Shown here piece by piece: positions 19,919 through 29,853 of a DNA stretch of 64,000 nt. The position numbers and the translations under genes are program-made. The DNA is from Sphingomonadales bacterium (GTDB lineage: Bacteria > Pseudomonadota > Alphaproteobacteria > Sphingomonadales > Sphingomonadaceae): the NCBI GenBank assembly GCA_027488785.1, contig JAIYAY010000009.1, forward strand, positions 124,001 through 188,000, written 5' to 3'. The stretch's first letter is position 1. Each line of letters begins with the position of its first letter. Under the pieces are notes generated by a model. It was not told where the DNA came from. It worked only from the letters and a program-made list of their open reading frames with translations, and searched no databases.

Positions 19919-21570
19919 ATTGTCTCCAAAAGCCTGACGGCCTGAGCCCTTGCCTCGTCTGTCACCTCTGCTCCAGACAACATACGCGCAATTTCTTGTC
20001 GGCGCGCCTCCGCATCCAACAAAGTGACACCTGTCCGTGTCACCGTGCCTTGGCTTGATTTGGCGATGAAATAATGCGCCTTTCCTTTGGCCGCAACCTG
20101 CGGGCTGTGCGTGACCGCAAGTAATTGAGTGTGGGTCGCAAGACGCGCAAGACGTTCGCCAATCGCAGCGGCAACAGCGCCGCCAACACCGCGGTCGATT
20201 TCGTCGAAGATAATCGTGGCGGCCCCGCCCTCTTCAGCCAAGGCAACTTTCAGCGCGAGGATGAAACGCGACAACTCCCCGCCCGACGCGATCTTCGCCA
20301 AAGGTGCAAATGGCGCACCGGGGTTAGTCGAAATGAGAAACTCGACCCGGTCCATACCATAAGCCGTCCAGCGGTCCTCCGGTAACTTCTCTACGGCCGT
20401 CTGAAACTGCGCGGCATCCAGCTTCAATGGCGCAAGTTCATTTTTCACGGCGGCGTCCAGCTTGACCGCAGCTGCCGAACGGACCGCAGACAATGCGTTT
20501 GCAGACTCGACATAGGCCTTATGCTTGGCCGCGACCTCCGCCTCCAGCACCGCAAGTCCTTCGCCGCCGGCTTGAATGGATTGTAACTGCGCCGTCAGCT
20601 TTTCCTGCAACGCGATAATGCCGTCGGGCGCAATATTGTGCTTGCGGGCCAATGCCCGCAGCTCAAACAAGCGCTCCTCAATCTCATCAAGCCTTGCTGG
20701 CTCATATTCAATCGCGCGCGCAGCTGCGTTTAACTTATCCTCGGCCTCGCTCGCCTCAATCACAGCGCGGTCCAATGCGGTAAGCGCTTCCGCGAGTAAC
20801 GGGTGCGCGTCCGCCAAACGGTCCAATTTGCGTGCCGCGCCACGGATCAGTGCCAAGCCGCTTTTCGGGCCGTCAAAGCTTTCCAGCACGGCCTTCAAGT
20901 CTTCGGCAATGCGTTCGCCTTTTTGCATGTCGGATCGCTCGCCAGCGAGTAGCTCTTCCTCGCCGGGTTGCGGATGAAATGCCGCAAGTTCGGCCACCGC
21001 ATGTTCCAACCATTCGCGATCGCGCGCTGCGTTATCGAGCGCTTCACGGGCAATATCCAAACGCGATCTGGCATCCTGCCATGCGACAAAATTGGCCGAC
21101 ACGGTTGCGGTATCGCTGCGGCCAAAAGCGTCCAAAAGCCCGCGATGCCCGCGCGGGTTCAACATGCCGCGATCATCGTGCTGGCCGTGGATCTCAACCA
21201 AGGCCGTGCCAAGTTCCCGCAACAATGCTGCTGAGCAAGGTTGGTCGTTGATAAACGCCTTGCTGCCGCCATCGGCCTTCACCGAGCGGCGGATGATCAA
21301 AGGCTCATGGCTATCGATATCGATGTCATTGTCGGCAAGGAACGCCGCGACATGGCCAGAAGCTTCAAAACTCGCCGTAACCTGCGCCTTGTCCGCACCA
21401 GAGCGCACCAAACCGCTATCGGCGCGCGCGCCAAGGGCAAGGCCAAGCGCATCCAACAAAATCGATTTACCTGCCCCGGTCTCGCCCGTCAGCACACCAA
21501 GACCGCTTGCAAATTCCAAGTCCAGTGCCTCGATCAGCACGACATCGCGGATCGAAAGCCCCGTTAGCAT
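19915..21570 (-). CDS. recN: DNA repair protein RecN
   Basis: A 551-residue SMC-like ATPase acting in recombinational repair of double-strand breaks. Walker A is GETGAGKS at residues 29-36; the first head ends with the KAFINDQPCS region; a long alpha-helical coiled coil runs over roughly residues 150-380; the second head has the ABC signature IASGGELSRF and the Walker B block IIFDEIDRGVGG, then QLLAVTHSPQVAAKG. Length is normal. It lies 4 bases after bamD and overlaps the small exported protein gene. No LexA box was searched for successfully by eye. Confidence 0.96.
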
Positions 21571-21574
21571 GGCA

Positions 21575-22369
21575 TTACGCGGCGGGCGCGTTCTTCTGTA
21601 TCAGGTTGTAGGCACGGGCATACCATTCGCTGCCGGGATAGTTGGCGCCCAAAACGGCGGCAGCCTTCCGCGCCTCTTCCGGCACGCCCATCGCAAGATA
21701 GCTTTCCGTCAGACGATACAGCGCCTCTGGTGCGTGCGTTGTTGTATCATATTTGTCGACCACTTCGCGGAAGCGCACTGATGACGCGAGCCACAAGGCA
21801 CGGCGTTGGTAGAAACGGCCAATTTCCATTTCCTTACCGGCAAGGTGGTCGCGGACAAGATCAATCTTCAACGTCGCATCCGACGCATAACGCGATGTCG
21901 GATAACGGCGCTGTACTTCGCCTAAGGCGGCTAGTGCCTGCTCCGAAATCTTCTGGTCACGAGTCACGTCGCTGATCTGCTCATAATAAGACAGAGCAAT
22001 CAGATAATATGCGTAAGGCGCGTCCTTGTTTCCCGGATGGATTGACAGGAAACGACGTGACGATTGGATCGACTCATTATATTTTTGCGCCATATAATAG
22101 CTAAAGGCGCTCATAAGTTGCGCACGGCGCGCCCATGGCGAATAAGGATGCTGGCGCTCCACCTCGTCAAACAACGCCGCAGCGACTTCATATTGCTTGT
22201 TATCAAGCTTATCCTTGGCAGCCGCATATAGCGTATTGACGTCACGCGCGACATAACGGGTGTTGCTGCCCGGCTTTGCCCCGCCGCCACCGAGACCGAG
22301 CGCAGCACAACCGGAAAGCAGGGAAGATGCGGCCAATACCGCGACGGGCAGAAGGAATTTTTTGTTCAT
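21575..22369 (-). CDS. bamD: Outer membrane assembly lipoprotein BamD
   Basis: A 264-residue lipoprotein of the BAM complex, which folds beta-barrel proteins into the outer membrane. The lipobox is LLSGC with Cys21. Tetratricopeptide repeats follow: YAAAKDKLDNKQYEVAAALF, the FDEVERQHPYSPWARRAQLM segment, the conserved FLSIHPGNKDAPYAYYLIAL, and YPTSRYASDATLKIDLVRDH, all typical of BamD. It is the first gene of the bamD-recN-orf-ligA series; its stop is 4 bases before recN. A hairpin in its leader is described separately. Confidence 0.96.
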   Translation of the reverse strand: MNKKFLLPVAVLAASSLLSGCAALGLGGGGAKPGSNTRYVARDVNTLYAAAKDKLDNKQYEVAAALFDEVERQHPYSPWARRAQLMSAFSYYMAQKYNESIQSSRRFLSIHPGNKDAPYAYYLIALSYYEQISDVTRDQKISEQALAALGEVQRRYPTSRYASDATLKIDLVRDHLAGKEMEIGRFYQRRALWLASSVRFREVVDKYDTTTHAPEALYRLTESYLAMGVPEEARKAAAVLGANYPGSEWYARAYNLIQKNAPAA

Positions 22370-22399
22370 GAATGTTCCCTAGATAATCTTGCCCGCCCC

Positions 22400-22418
22400 G
22401 CCAAGCCTTTTGCTTGGC
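22400..22418 (-). other. Hairpin in the bamD leader
   Basis: GCCAAGC and GCTTGGC form a perfect 7-base stem with a 5-base loop, 31 bases before the bamD ATG on the minus strand. There is no U-tract on the bamD strand, so it is not a standard terminator; it may be a leader structure. Confidence 0.4.
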
Positions 22419-22491
22419 ACGGCGCATAAACACGCGTGGAGTCTGCCCGAAATATTCTGTATCGGCGATGAATTCCGCCCAAAGGGGACGC

Positions 22492-22522
22492 AAAAAAAAG
22501 GGGCCGCCGAAGCCGCCCCTTT
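22492..22522 (-). terminator. Rho-independent terminator of the rimP-pnp operon
   Basis: On the minus strand AGGGGCGGC pairs with GCCGCCCCT around TTCG-type loop bases and is followed by eight T residues. It lies just after the pnp stop and marks the end of the translation operon before bamD. Confidence 0.9.
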
Positions 22523-22543
22523 CCTCTCGTATCCTGTAAGGAT

Positions 22544-24856
22544 TTAATCTTTCAAGAAAGCTGGCACATGGTCGGGATCGCCCCCACCATTATTGCCACC
22601 CTCTGAACGCTCTTGGCGTGGGCCACGGTCGCCGCGGCCTTCACCGCGCCCGCCGTCACGACGGGGGCCTCGGTCGCCACGGCCTTCGCCGCGTCCACCT
22701 TCACGACGGGGACCACGATCGCTGCGCTCGCTCTTTTCGCGGGGTGGGCGTGTGTCTTCCAGCTCTGCGCCGGTTTCCTGATCAACGACGCGCATCGACA
22801 GGCGAACCTTGCCGCGTGGGTCGATTTCGAGAACCTTGACCTTTACGTCCATACCTTCGCTGACGACGTCCGTAACCTTCTCAACGCGCTCATTGCGCAT
22901 TTCGCTGACGTGGACGAGACCGTCCTTGCCACCCATGAAGTTTACGAATGCGCCGAAATCAACGAGATTAACGACCTTACCGTCATAAATCTTGCCGACT
23001 TCTGCTTCTTCAACGATGCCCGAAATCCACTTACGAGCGGCTTCGATTTGCGACATGTCGGATGACGAAATCTTGATGAGACCTTCGTCATCAATGTCGA
23101 CCTTGGCGCCGGTGGTAGCGACGATTTCGCGAATGACCTTGCCACCGGTACCGATGATGTCGCGGATCTTCGCTTTGTCGATCTGCATCGTTTCGATACG
23201 AGGCGCATGTGCGGACAGTTCGCCGCGTGCTTCGCCCAATGCCTTAGCCATTTCACCAAGGATATGCGCGCGGCCTTCCTTGGCTTGGTGCAATGCAGCT
23301 TCAAAGATTTCGCGGGTAATACCGGCAATCTTGATGTCCATCTGCATCGTTGTGATGCCTTCGGAGGTACCAGCTACCTTGAAATCCATATCTCCGAGAT
23401 GATCTTCGTCACCTAAGATATCTGACAGAACTGCGAAATCCTTGCCTTCAAGGATCAAGCCCATTGCAATACCCGAAACCGGACGCTTGATAGGAACGCC
23501 AGCGTCCATCATCGCAAGGCTTCCGCCGCAAACCGATGCCATCGACGACGATCCGTTCGACTCTGTGATGTCGCTGGTCAAACGGATTGTGTAAGGAAAA
23601 TCTTCCTTGGTTGGCAGCACTGGGTGCAGCGCGCGCCATGCAAGCTTACCATGACCAACTTCGCGGCGACCAGGCGCACCGAAACGGCCAACTTCACCGA
23701 CGCTGTAGGGCGGGAAGTTATAATGCAGCATGAAGCTTTCATAATGCAGGCCGCCAAGACCATCGATCATCTGCTCTGCGTCCTTGGTGCCCAAGGTGCA
23801 GGTCGCGATGGTTTGCGTTTCACCGCGGGTGAACAAGGCAGAACCATGTGCGCGTGGCAAGAAATGCGTTTCTGAGACGATTGGACGGATTTGCGTGGTT
23901 GTGCGTCCATCGATACGCGTGCCGTCTTTAAGGATGGCGCCACGCACGATTTCTGCTTCAAGCTTCTTCATCAACTTGCCAGCGGCCATTTGGTCCTGCG
24001 GGCTTGCATCTGCGAAAGCTTCCTTTGCAGTTGCGCGTGCGACATTCAGAGCGTTCGAACGGGCTGACTTGTCGGTCAACTTGTACGCAGCAGCAATATC
24101 CTTGCCGATAAGCTTCTTCAGCTTATCCTTAGCAGCTGAAAGATCAGCCTGCTCCGGCATGGCCCAGGGGTCCTTCGCGGCTTGCTCAGCAAGCTTGATA
24201 ATGGCCTTAACGACTTCCTTACACGCATCATGCGCAAACAGAACGGCACCCAGCATGATTTCTTCCGACAGCTCATTGGCTTCGGATTCAACCATCATCA
24301 CCGCGTCATAGGTCGCGGCCACAACCAGGTCGAGGTCGCCTTCGGCAACCTGCGCATCGGTTGGGTTCAGAATATACTCGCCGTTCAGATAACCCACGCG
24401 CGCAGCGCCGATTGGACCCATGAATGGAACGCCCGAAATGGTCATCGCGGCCGATGCGGCTACTATCGCCAGAATATCGGGCTCATTTTCACCATCATAG
24501 CTAAGAACCTGCGCAATTGCATTGATTTCGTTGTAGAAACCTTCTGGGAACAGCGGACGAAGTGGACGGTCGATCAAACGCGAAACCAAAGTTTCCTTTT
24601 CAGTCGCCCCACGTTCACGCTTGAAAAAGCCACCGGGAATACGGCCGGCTGCGGAATATTTTTCTTGATAGTGAACGGTGAGCGGGAAAAAATCCTGGCC
24701 ATCCTTCACGGACTTTGCAGCGGTAACCGCGCAAAGCACAACAGTTTCGCCAAGCGATGCCATAACAGCGCCGTCAGCTTGACGGGCAACTTTGCCCGTT
24801 TCGAGTGTCAGGGTTTGTCCGCCCCACTCGATTGATACAGTCTTCGTATTAAACAT
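22544..24856 (-). CDS. pnp: Polyribonucleotide nucleotidyltransferase (PNPase)
   Basis: A 770-residue 3'-5' phosphorolytic exoribonuclease, degradosome component. The ATG at 24856 has AAAGGA ahead and begins with [20 protein letters not shown]; a longer frame upstream lacks support. Two RNase PH domains (the second with [20 protein letters not shown]), a KH domain ([15 protein letters not shown]) and an S1 domain ([20 protein letters not shown]) are in order. The C-terminal tail of about 50 residues is arginine- and glycine-rich with two copies of a [16 protein letters not shown] unit, likely RNA- or RNase E-binding, as in some other alphaproteobacteria. It follows rpsO as in most bacteria. 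A hairpin lies just before its ribosome-binding site. Confidence 0.97.
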   Translation of the reverse strand: MFNTKTVSIEWGGQTLTLETGKVARQADGAVMASLGETVVLCAVTAAKSVKDGQDFFPLTVHYQEKYSAAGRIPGGFFKRERGATEKETLVSRLIDRPLRPLFPEGFYNEINAIAQVLSYDGENEPDILAIVAASAAMTISGVPFMGPIGAARVGYLNGEYILNPTDAQVAEGDLDLVVAATYDAVMMVESEANELSEEIMLGAVLFAHDACKEVVKAIIKLAEQAAKDPWAMPEQADLSAAKDKLKKLIGKDIAAAYKLTDKSARSNALNVARATAKEAFADASPQDQMAAGKLMKKLEAEIVRGAILKDGTRIDGRTTTQIRPIVSETHFLPRAHGSALFTRGETQTIATCTLGTKDAEQMIDGLGGLHYESFMLHYNFPPYSVGEVGRFGAPGRREVGHGKLAWRALHPVLPTKEDFPYTIRLTSDITESNGSSSMASVCGGSLAMMDAGVPIKRPVSGIAMGLILEGKDFAVLSDILGDEDHLGDMDFKVAGTSEGITTMQMDIKIAGITREIFEAALHQAKEGRAHILGEMAKALGEARGELSAHAPRIETMQIDKAKIRDIIGTGGKVIREIVATTGAKVDIDDEGLIKISSSDMSQIEAARKWISGIVEEAEVGKIYDGKVVNLVDFGAFVNFMGGKDGLVHVSEMRNERVEKVTDVVSEGMDVKVKVLEIDPRGKVRLSMRVVDQETGAELEDTRPPREKSERSDRGPRREGGRGEGRGDRGPRRDGGRGEGRGDRGPRQERSEGGNNGGGDPDHVPAFLKD

Positions 24857-24870
24857 AGATTTTCCTTTGA

Positions 24871-24894
24871 CCCGCATGCCCAATGCGATGCGGG
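24871..24894 (-). promoter_or_regulatory. Hairpin directly before the pnp ribosome-binding site
   Basis: On the minus strand CCCGCAT pairs perfectly with ATGCGGG around a 10-base loop, and the stem ends 3 bases before AAAGGA of pnp. In E. coli a leader double strand is cut by RNase III and controls PNPase synthesis; this stem sits in the right place for a comparable, shorter element. Confidence 0.5.
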
Positions 24895-25029
24895 GCCTCT
24901 TGAGTTGCGGAAATACCGATCCGCCGCGGATGGGGCATTTTTGAGCCCCGATGACAGTCCAGCCTCATTGCTGAAATGCCCTTTTCATGCGCATCCGAAA
25001 TTCATTTTTGGAAGGCGCAAAACGCAAAC

Positions 25030-25048
25030 GGCCCGCCGAGGCGGGCCG
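25030..25048 (-). terminator. GC-rich stem-loop between rpsO and pnp
   Basis: CGGCCCGCC and GGCGGGCCG form a 9-base perfect stem with a 3-base loop, 10 bases after the rpsO stop. On the minus strand it is followed by GTTTGCGTTTTG, a broken U-tract, so it is probably a partial terminator or attenuator, as found after rpsO in E. coli. Confidence 0.75.
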
Positions 25049-25057
25049 AGAGTGAAT

Positions 25058-25327
25058 TTATTTGCGAAGGCCGAGCTTCGCGATGAGGGCCGCATAACGC
25101 GCACCATCAATTTTTTTCAGATAATCGAGAAGCGAACGACGCTTGTTAACCATTTGAAGAAGACCACGACGCGAGTGATTGTCCTTGTGGTGGTCTTTAA
25201 AATGGGATGTCAGGGCATTGATACGGTCGGTCAGGATTGCAACTTGCACTTCTGGTGATCCGGTATCGTTAGGCTCGCGCGCGTGCTCTTTAATGACCTG
25301 GGCTTTACGTTCTGCAGTAATAGACAT
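25058..25327 (-). CDS. rpsO: 30S ribosomal protein S15
   Basis: An 89-residue primary rRNA-binding protein of the small subunit, contacting 16S rRNA and the bridge to the large subunit. The sequence is canonical: [20 protein letters not shown], then [16 protein letters not shown] and [20 protein letters not shown] with the RNA-binding HxxDxxSRRGL motif, ending LIAKLGLRK. It lies 16 bases after truB and before pnp, the usual order. A stem-loop behind it probably separates its level from that of pnp. Confidence 0.98.
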   Translation of the reverse strand: MSITAERKAQVIKEHAREPNDTGSPEVQVAILTDRINALTSHFKDHHKDNHSRRGLLQMVNKRRSLLDYLKKIDGARYAALIAKLGLRK

Positions 25328-25343
25328 ATTTTTCCTTCGAACA

Positions 25344-26246
25344 TCATGAAGTTAGGTTAAAACCACGGACGGTTTTTAAAATACCGTCGACGTTCTGCAC
25401 CAGCGCTATAGGCCGCAAATCTGCGCCCCTCGCCCAATGTAGCCCATCTTTCATGGCAATCCCGGTCAAGACGCGCCCCTGTTGGACCGCCCTTGCCTGT
25501 TCCGGGGAGAGTTCAAGAGCCGGGATGTCGACCAGCCCTGCCTCTATCGGCAAGATAATGTCTTCTTGGGCGGCTCCTTGGCCGAATGTATTCAGTTTGT
25601 CCAGCGAAATCGCGCTTTCCAAATTGAACGGCCCGGCGCGTGTGCGACGTAACATCGCGACATGGCCAACAGAACCGACTGCATAAGCGATATCCCGCGC
25701 AAGACTTCGGATATAAGTGCCTTTTGAGACATTGGCGGTGAGCGTCACTGCCTCCAGCCCGCCAATAGTCACATCGGGATGGATAAAGAGATCATGCACA
25801 GTTACGACCCGCGATTTCATCGCAACGACATCACCTGCCCGCGCCAAGTCATAGGCACGTTTTCCGTCGATCTTTATCGCTGAATAAGCAGGTGGAATTT
25901 GTTCGATGGGACCGATAAAATGGCCCAGCACCGCTTCGACTTGCGCCAAGGTCGGACGATGGACAGAGCTCGCAACAATCTCCCCTTCGGCATCCAAGCC
26001 GCTGGTTTCTGTCCCAAAGCAAATCGTAAAGTCATATGTTTTTGATGCGTCCAACATACGGCCGCATAATTTGGTCGCTTCGCCCAAAGCAATCGGCAGA
26101 ACGCCCGTGGCCAATGGATCAAGCGTCCCGCCATGGCCCACCTTGACCTTGCCAAAGCCCGCTTCACGCAAATTGCGCTTTACCGCTGCCACCGCTTGTG
26201 TCGAACCCAAGCCAAGCGGTTTATCGAGGATGATCCAGCCATGCAT
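25344..26246 (-). CDS. truB: tRNA pseudouridine(55) synthase
   Basis: A 300-residue enzyme that makes pseudouridine 55 in the T-loop of tRNAs. The catalytic aspartate is Asp43 in [20 protein letters not shown]. The N-terminal [20 protein letters not shown] and the [20 protein letters not shown] and [18 protein letters not shown] blocks are classical TruB. The C-terminal part after residue 230 is the extra domain of alphaproteobacterial TruB. It lies 6 bases after tdk in the rimP-pnp operon. Confidence 0.97.
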   Translation of the reverse strand: MHGWIILDKPLGLGSTQAVAAVKRNLREAGFGKVKVGHGGTLDPLATGVLPIALGEATKLCGRMLDASKTYDFTICFGTETSGLDAEGEIVASSVHRPTLAQVEAVLGHFIGPIEQIPPAYSAIKIDGKRAYDLARAGDVVAMKSRVVTVHDLFIHPDVTIGGLEAVTLTANVSKGTYIRSLARDIAYAVGSVGHVAMLRRTRAGPFNLESAISLDKLNTFGQGAAQEDIILPIEAGLVDIPALELSPEQARAVQQGRVLTGIAMKDGLHWARGADLRPIALVQNVDGILKTVRGFNLTS

Positions 26247-26252
26247 GCGGAG

Positions 26253-26834
26253 CTATCGGCCTGCCCGCGCCTCATTAAAATGTTTGCGACACATGGCGAT
26301 ATAGCGGTCATCGCCGCCAATTTCGGTTTGCGCGCCGTCGACTACTGCTTTGCCAAATTCATCGACCCGCAAGTTCATCGTCGCTTTACGTCCGCAATCG
26401 CAGACGCCTTTAAGTTCGACAAGACTGTCTGCTATGCCAAGTAAGGCGCCGGATCCGGGAAAAAGCTCGCCTTGGAAATCCGTACGTAGGCCGTAACACA
26501 CAACTGGAATTCCCGCACTGTCGGCAAGGCTTGCCGCTTGCCAGACTTGCTCCTTGCTCAAAAACTGCGCTTCGTCGATTAATACACAGGCCAATGGCGT
26601 TTTGCTGTGCTGCGCAAGCACCGCGTTTTCGATATTTGTCATCGAGTCAAACCGGCTGGCATCGCCTGCAAGGCCAATACGCGAACTAATCGCACCAAAA
26701 CCGGGCCGGTCATCTATGGCTGCGGTCCAGAGCATGACGTTCATGCCCCGTTCGCCGTAGTTGAACGCCGCTTGCAACAAGGTCGACGACTTACCCGCGT
26801 TCATCGATGCATAATAAAAATACAGCTTTGCCAT
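26253..26834 (-). CDS. tdk: Thymidine kinase
   Basis: A 193-residue type II (TK1-like) thymidine kinase, phosphorylating thymidine to dTMP in the salvage pathway. Walker A is ASMNAGKS at residues 9-16, Walker B is VLIDEAQFL with the catalytic Glu, and YGLRTDFQGELFPGSGALLG is the lasso and substrate-binding region. Two zinc-binding cysteine pairs are expected; CDCGRK is present and a single Cys in MCRKHF near the C-terminus supplies the last, so the zinc site is at least partly kept. The ATG overlaps the rbfA stop by one base (TAATG). Its place between rbfA and truB is not part of the usual operon. Confidence 0.95.
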   Translation of the reverse strand: MAKLYFYYASMNAGKSSTLLQAAFNYGERGMNVMLWTAAIDDRPGFGAISSRIGLAGDASRFDSMTNIENAVLAQHSKTPLACVLIDEAQFLSKEQVWQAASLADSAGIPVVCYGLRTDFQGELFPGSGALLGIADSLVELKGVCDCGRKATMNLRVDEFGKAVVDGAQTEIGGDDRYIAMCRKHFNEARAGR

Positions 26835-27262
26835 TACACCGCGTCGCCAGTTCGCACGTCTGTTTCATCTTCGGTCAAGTCCTGCTGGACCTTGGGCGCG
26901 CTCAGTAAGGTTTCGATATGCGTTGCTTGGTCAAAACTGTCATCCGCGAGGAACTTCAGTTTTGCAGCATATTTCATGCTGACCCGCGCGGCGACTTCCT
27001 TTTGGAAAAAAGCAGTATTCGTGCGCAGTGCCTTTAACACCACAGCTTCATTCACCCCAAGCAGCGGCTTAATGAATGCCGTCGCATGGCGCAAATCGGG
27101 GGACATGCGTACTTCGGTAACGCTGACGCTGTGGCTATTGAGGACATCGTCATGCACCTCACCGCGCGCAAGCAGTTCCGACAATATATGCCGGAATTGC
27201 TCACCTACGCGCAGCAGACGAACCGAGCGGCCTTCGGGGCCGGTGTCGTTATGTTTAGCCAT
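26834..27262 (-). CDS. rbfA: Ribosome-binding factor A
   Basis: A 142-residue single KH-like domain protein needed for late maturation of the 30S subunit. [20 protein letters not shown] matches the N-terminal family block, [19 protein letters not shown] the middle, and [20 protein letters not shown] the end. A short acidic tail after residue 120 is common in alphaproteobacteria. It follows infB by 29 bases and overlaps tdk by one base. Confidence 0.96.
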   Translation of the reverse strand: MAKHNDTGPEGRSVRLLRVGEQFRHILSELLARGEVHDDVLNSHSVSVTEVRMSPDLRHATAFIKPLLGVNEAVVLKALRTNTAFFQKEVAARVSMKYAAKLKFLADDSFDQATHIETLLSAPKVQQDLTEDETDVRTGDAV

Positions 27263-27291
27263 GATATTCCCCGTTCAGGACCGAGCTAAAA

Positions 27292-29832
27292 CTACAACGT
27301 CCGTTCACGCTCCTCGATCTCAAAGACTTCAAGCATATCGCCTGCCTTGACATCGTTGGTATCCGCCAGAACGACACCACATTCGAGGCCGGCACGAACT
27401 TCGTCGATATTGTCCTTGAAACGGCGCAGCGACGCAATGGTGGTTTTCGACACAATGACGTCTTCGCGGGTAAGGCGGGCGTGCAGACCCTTTCTGATGA
27501 TACCCTCGGTGACCAAAAGACCAGCGGCCTTGTCGCGCTTGCCAGACTTGAACACGTCCTTGACCTCGGCGCGTCCAACAACGGTTTCGATGATTTCGGG
27601 GCCCAATTCGCCCGCCATTTCTTTGGCGATGTCGGCGGTCAGATGATAGATAACGTCGAAATATTTCAAACGCACACGGTCACGCTTCGCCAAAGCAGCT
27701 GCTTTGGCATTGGGGCGCACGTTGAAGCCGATAAGTGGCGCATTCGACGCCGCCGCCAGCAACATGTCGGATTCGGTGATGCCACCGACACCCGCCAGCA
27801 ATACGCGGACCTTGATGTCGTCGGTAGAGATGTTGTTGAGCGCGGTGACGATCGCTTCGACCGAACCTTGGACATCGCCCTTGATAACCACTGGATATTC
27901 CTTCGCGCGCGTTGCGGACAGGTTATCAAATAGGTTTTCAAGATTTGGCGTGACTTGCGCGGTACGAACCTTGGTCGACTGCTCCTTACGATACAAAGCA
28001 ACTTCGCGGGCACGGGCTTCGTTTTCTACAACAGTCAGAACGTCCCCTGCCGACGGCACACCAGTCAGGCCAAGCACTTCAACTGGAGTTGCGGGGCCAG
28101 CTTCAGATACTTGCTGTCCCTTTTCGTTGACCAAAGCACGTACTTTACCGCTTTGGGCGCCAACGACGAATATGTCCCCACGCTTCAGCGTGCCGCGCTT
28201 CACAAGCACGGTTGCCACAGCGCCGCGGCCCTTATCGAGCTGCGCTTCAACCACAACGGCTTCCGCTGCGCGGTCTGGATTGGCTTTCAGCTCCATGACT
28301 TCGGCCTGCAGGGCTAGCTTTTCAAGCAAAGTATCGAGGCCAGTCTTCTTCAACGCGGAAACCTCAACGTCTTGAACGTCGCCGCCCATGGCTTCGACCA
28401 CAACCTCATGCTCAAGCAAACGCTCGCGTACCTTTTGCGGGTTTGCGCCTTCTTTATCGATCTTGTTGATCGCAACAATCATCGGCACATTTGCAGCCTT
28501 GGCATGCTTAATGGCTTCAATCGTCTGCGGCATGAGGCCATCATCGGCAGCGACCACCAGAATGACAATGTCGGTCACCGAAGCGCCGCGCTGACGCATT
28601 TGCGTGAACGCTTCATGACCCGGTGTATCGAGGAAAGTGATGACCGAACCATCCTTTGCCTTCACCTGATACGCGCCAATATGCTGCGTAATGCCGCCAG
28701 CTTCGCCTGATACGACATTTGCGCCACGCAAGGCATCCAGCAAGGACGTCTTCCCATGGTCGACATGGCCCATGACGGTCACGACCGGCGGACGCGGCTT
28801 CATTGTTTCATCGCCGTCTACATCGTCATCATGGAAAATGTCGACGTCCGCATCCGAAACGCGTGTGATGTTGTGGCCAAACTCTTCGACCAGCAATTCT
28901 GCCGTATCTTGGTCAATCGTTTCGTTTATCGTGATCGGCATGCCCATTTTGAACAGGGCTTTGACTAGGTCACTGCCCTTTTCCGCCATACGGTTGGCAA
29001 GCTCCTGCACCGTGATGGTTTCCGGCACGACAACGTCACGGGTTTGTTTCACCTGTGCTTGACGGTTGCCACCGCCATGCAGGCGCTTTTCTTTCTCACG
29101 CGCACGCTTCAGCGCGGCAAGTGATCGTGCACGCGCGCCATCATCCCCTTCCAGCGCGCGGGTAACCGTAAGCTTACCAGACTGGCGGCGGTCATCCGCG
29201 GCACCGCGCGTCGGACGATGCGGCGCCTTTTTGATTTCCTCACGCTCGCGTTCTGGGCGCTTGGGTGGTTCTACAGGTGTAAAGCGACGCGGCGCAGGCG
29301 CGGCCCCGTCTTTATTGCTTTCTTCGGCAACAGGCTCATCCCAGTCAGCAACAACGGAAACAACTGCTTCAGCAGCAACGGGAGGCGGCGATGCAGCAGC
29401 CACCTCACGGTTGGCTTGGGCGCGCTGGCGCTCTTCTTCGGCGCGCTGCGCACGTTGCTCCGCTTCACGGCGGCTAGCTTCCTCCAACATAGCCAAGCGC
29501 GCCTCTTCGGCTTCACGCAGTAACTTTGCCTGACGCTCCTGACGGCTGAGCATGTCATTGCTTGTGGGGCGTGCCTTCGGCGCTGGTTCTGCCACAGGCG
29601 CAGGCGCCGCAGTTACGGGGGCTGCAGGCGGCGGAGGTGGCGGGGGTGCCGCAACTTCCGGTTCAGGCGCATAACCCGGTTTACCGACGAGTTTTTTGCG
29701 CTTCACCTCAACCACAACCTTGTTGGTGCGGCCATGGCTGAAGGTCTGTTTCACTTCGCCCGACTCAAGCGAGCGGCTCAAAGTGAGCGGCTTGCGCGTC
29801 AAAGTCGGCTTATTATTATTTTCATCACTCAT
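27292..29832 (-). CDS. infB: Translation initiation factor IF-2
   Basis: An 846-residue GTPase that places initiator tRNA on the 30S subunit. The N-terminal third is a long low-complexity region: an IF-2-associated segment (FSHGRTNKVVVEVKRKKLVG), a proline- and alanine-rich linker (EVAAPPPPPPPAAPV) and a charged coiled region rich in Arg, Glu and Ala to about residue 215. The G domain begins near residue 350 with GHVDHGKTSLLDALR (Walker A), then DTPGHEAFTQMRQRGA and NKIDKEGA, followed by domains II, III and IV. The charged N-terminal region differs in length between species and is normal here. Last rRNA-maturation partner rbfA follows. Confidence 0.98.
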   Translation of the reverse strand: MSDENNNKPTLTRKPLTLSRSLESGEVKQTFSHGRTNKVVVEVKRKKLVGKPGYAPEPEVAAPPPPPPPAAPVTAAPAPVAEPAPKARPTSNDMLSRQERQAKLLREAEEARLAMLEEASRREAEQRAQRAEEERQRAQANREVAAASPPPVAAEAVVSVVADWDEPVAEESNKDGAAPAPRRFTPVEPPKRPEREREEIKKAPHRPTRGAADDRRQSGKLTVTRALEGDDGARARSLAALKRAREKEKRLHGGGNRQAQVKQTRDVVVPETITVQELANRMAEKGSDLVKALFKMGMPITINETIDQDTAELLVEEFGHNITRVSDADVDIFHDDDVDGDETMKPRPPVVTVMGHVDHGKTSLLDALRGANVVSGEAGGITQHIGAYQVKAKDGSVITFLDTPGHEAFTQMRQRGASVTDIVILVVAADDGLMPQTIEAIKHAKAANVPMIVAINKIDKEGANPQKVRERLLEHEVVVEAMGGDVQDVEVSALKKTGLDTLLEKLALQAEVMELKANPDRAAEAVVVEAQLDKGRGAVATVLVKRGTLKRGDIFVVGAQSGKVRALVNEKGQQVSEAGPATPVEVLGLTGVPSAGDVLTVVENEARAREVALYRKEQSTKVRTAQVTPNLENLFDNLSATRAKEYPVVIKGDVQGSVEAIVTALNNISTDDIKVRVLLAGVGGITESDMLLAAASNAPLIGFNVRPNAKAAALAKRDRVRLKYFDVIYHLTADIAKEMAGELGPEIIETVVGRAEVKDVFKSGKRDKAAGLLVTEGIIRKGLHARLTREDVIVSKTTIASLRRFKDNIDEVRAGLECGVVLADTNDVKAGDMLEVFEIEERERTL

Positions 29833-29853
29833 CGAAACAGAACCCGTCCTTAC

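Noticed and set aside
24182-24835. 217-codon frame opposite pnp
   Set aside because: Antisense shadow of a highly conserved gene, with no start signal.
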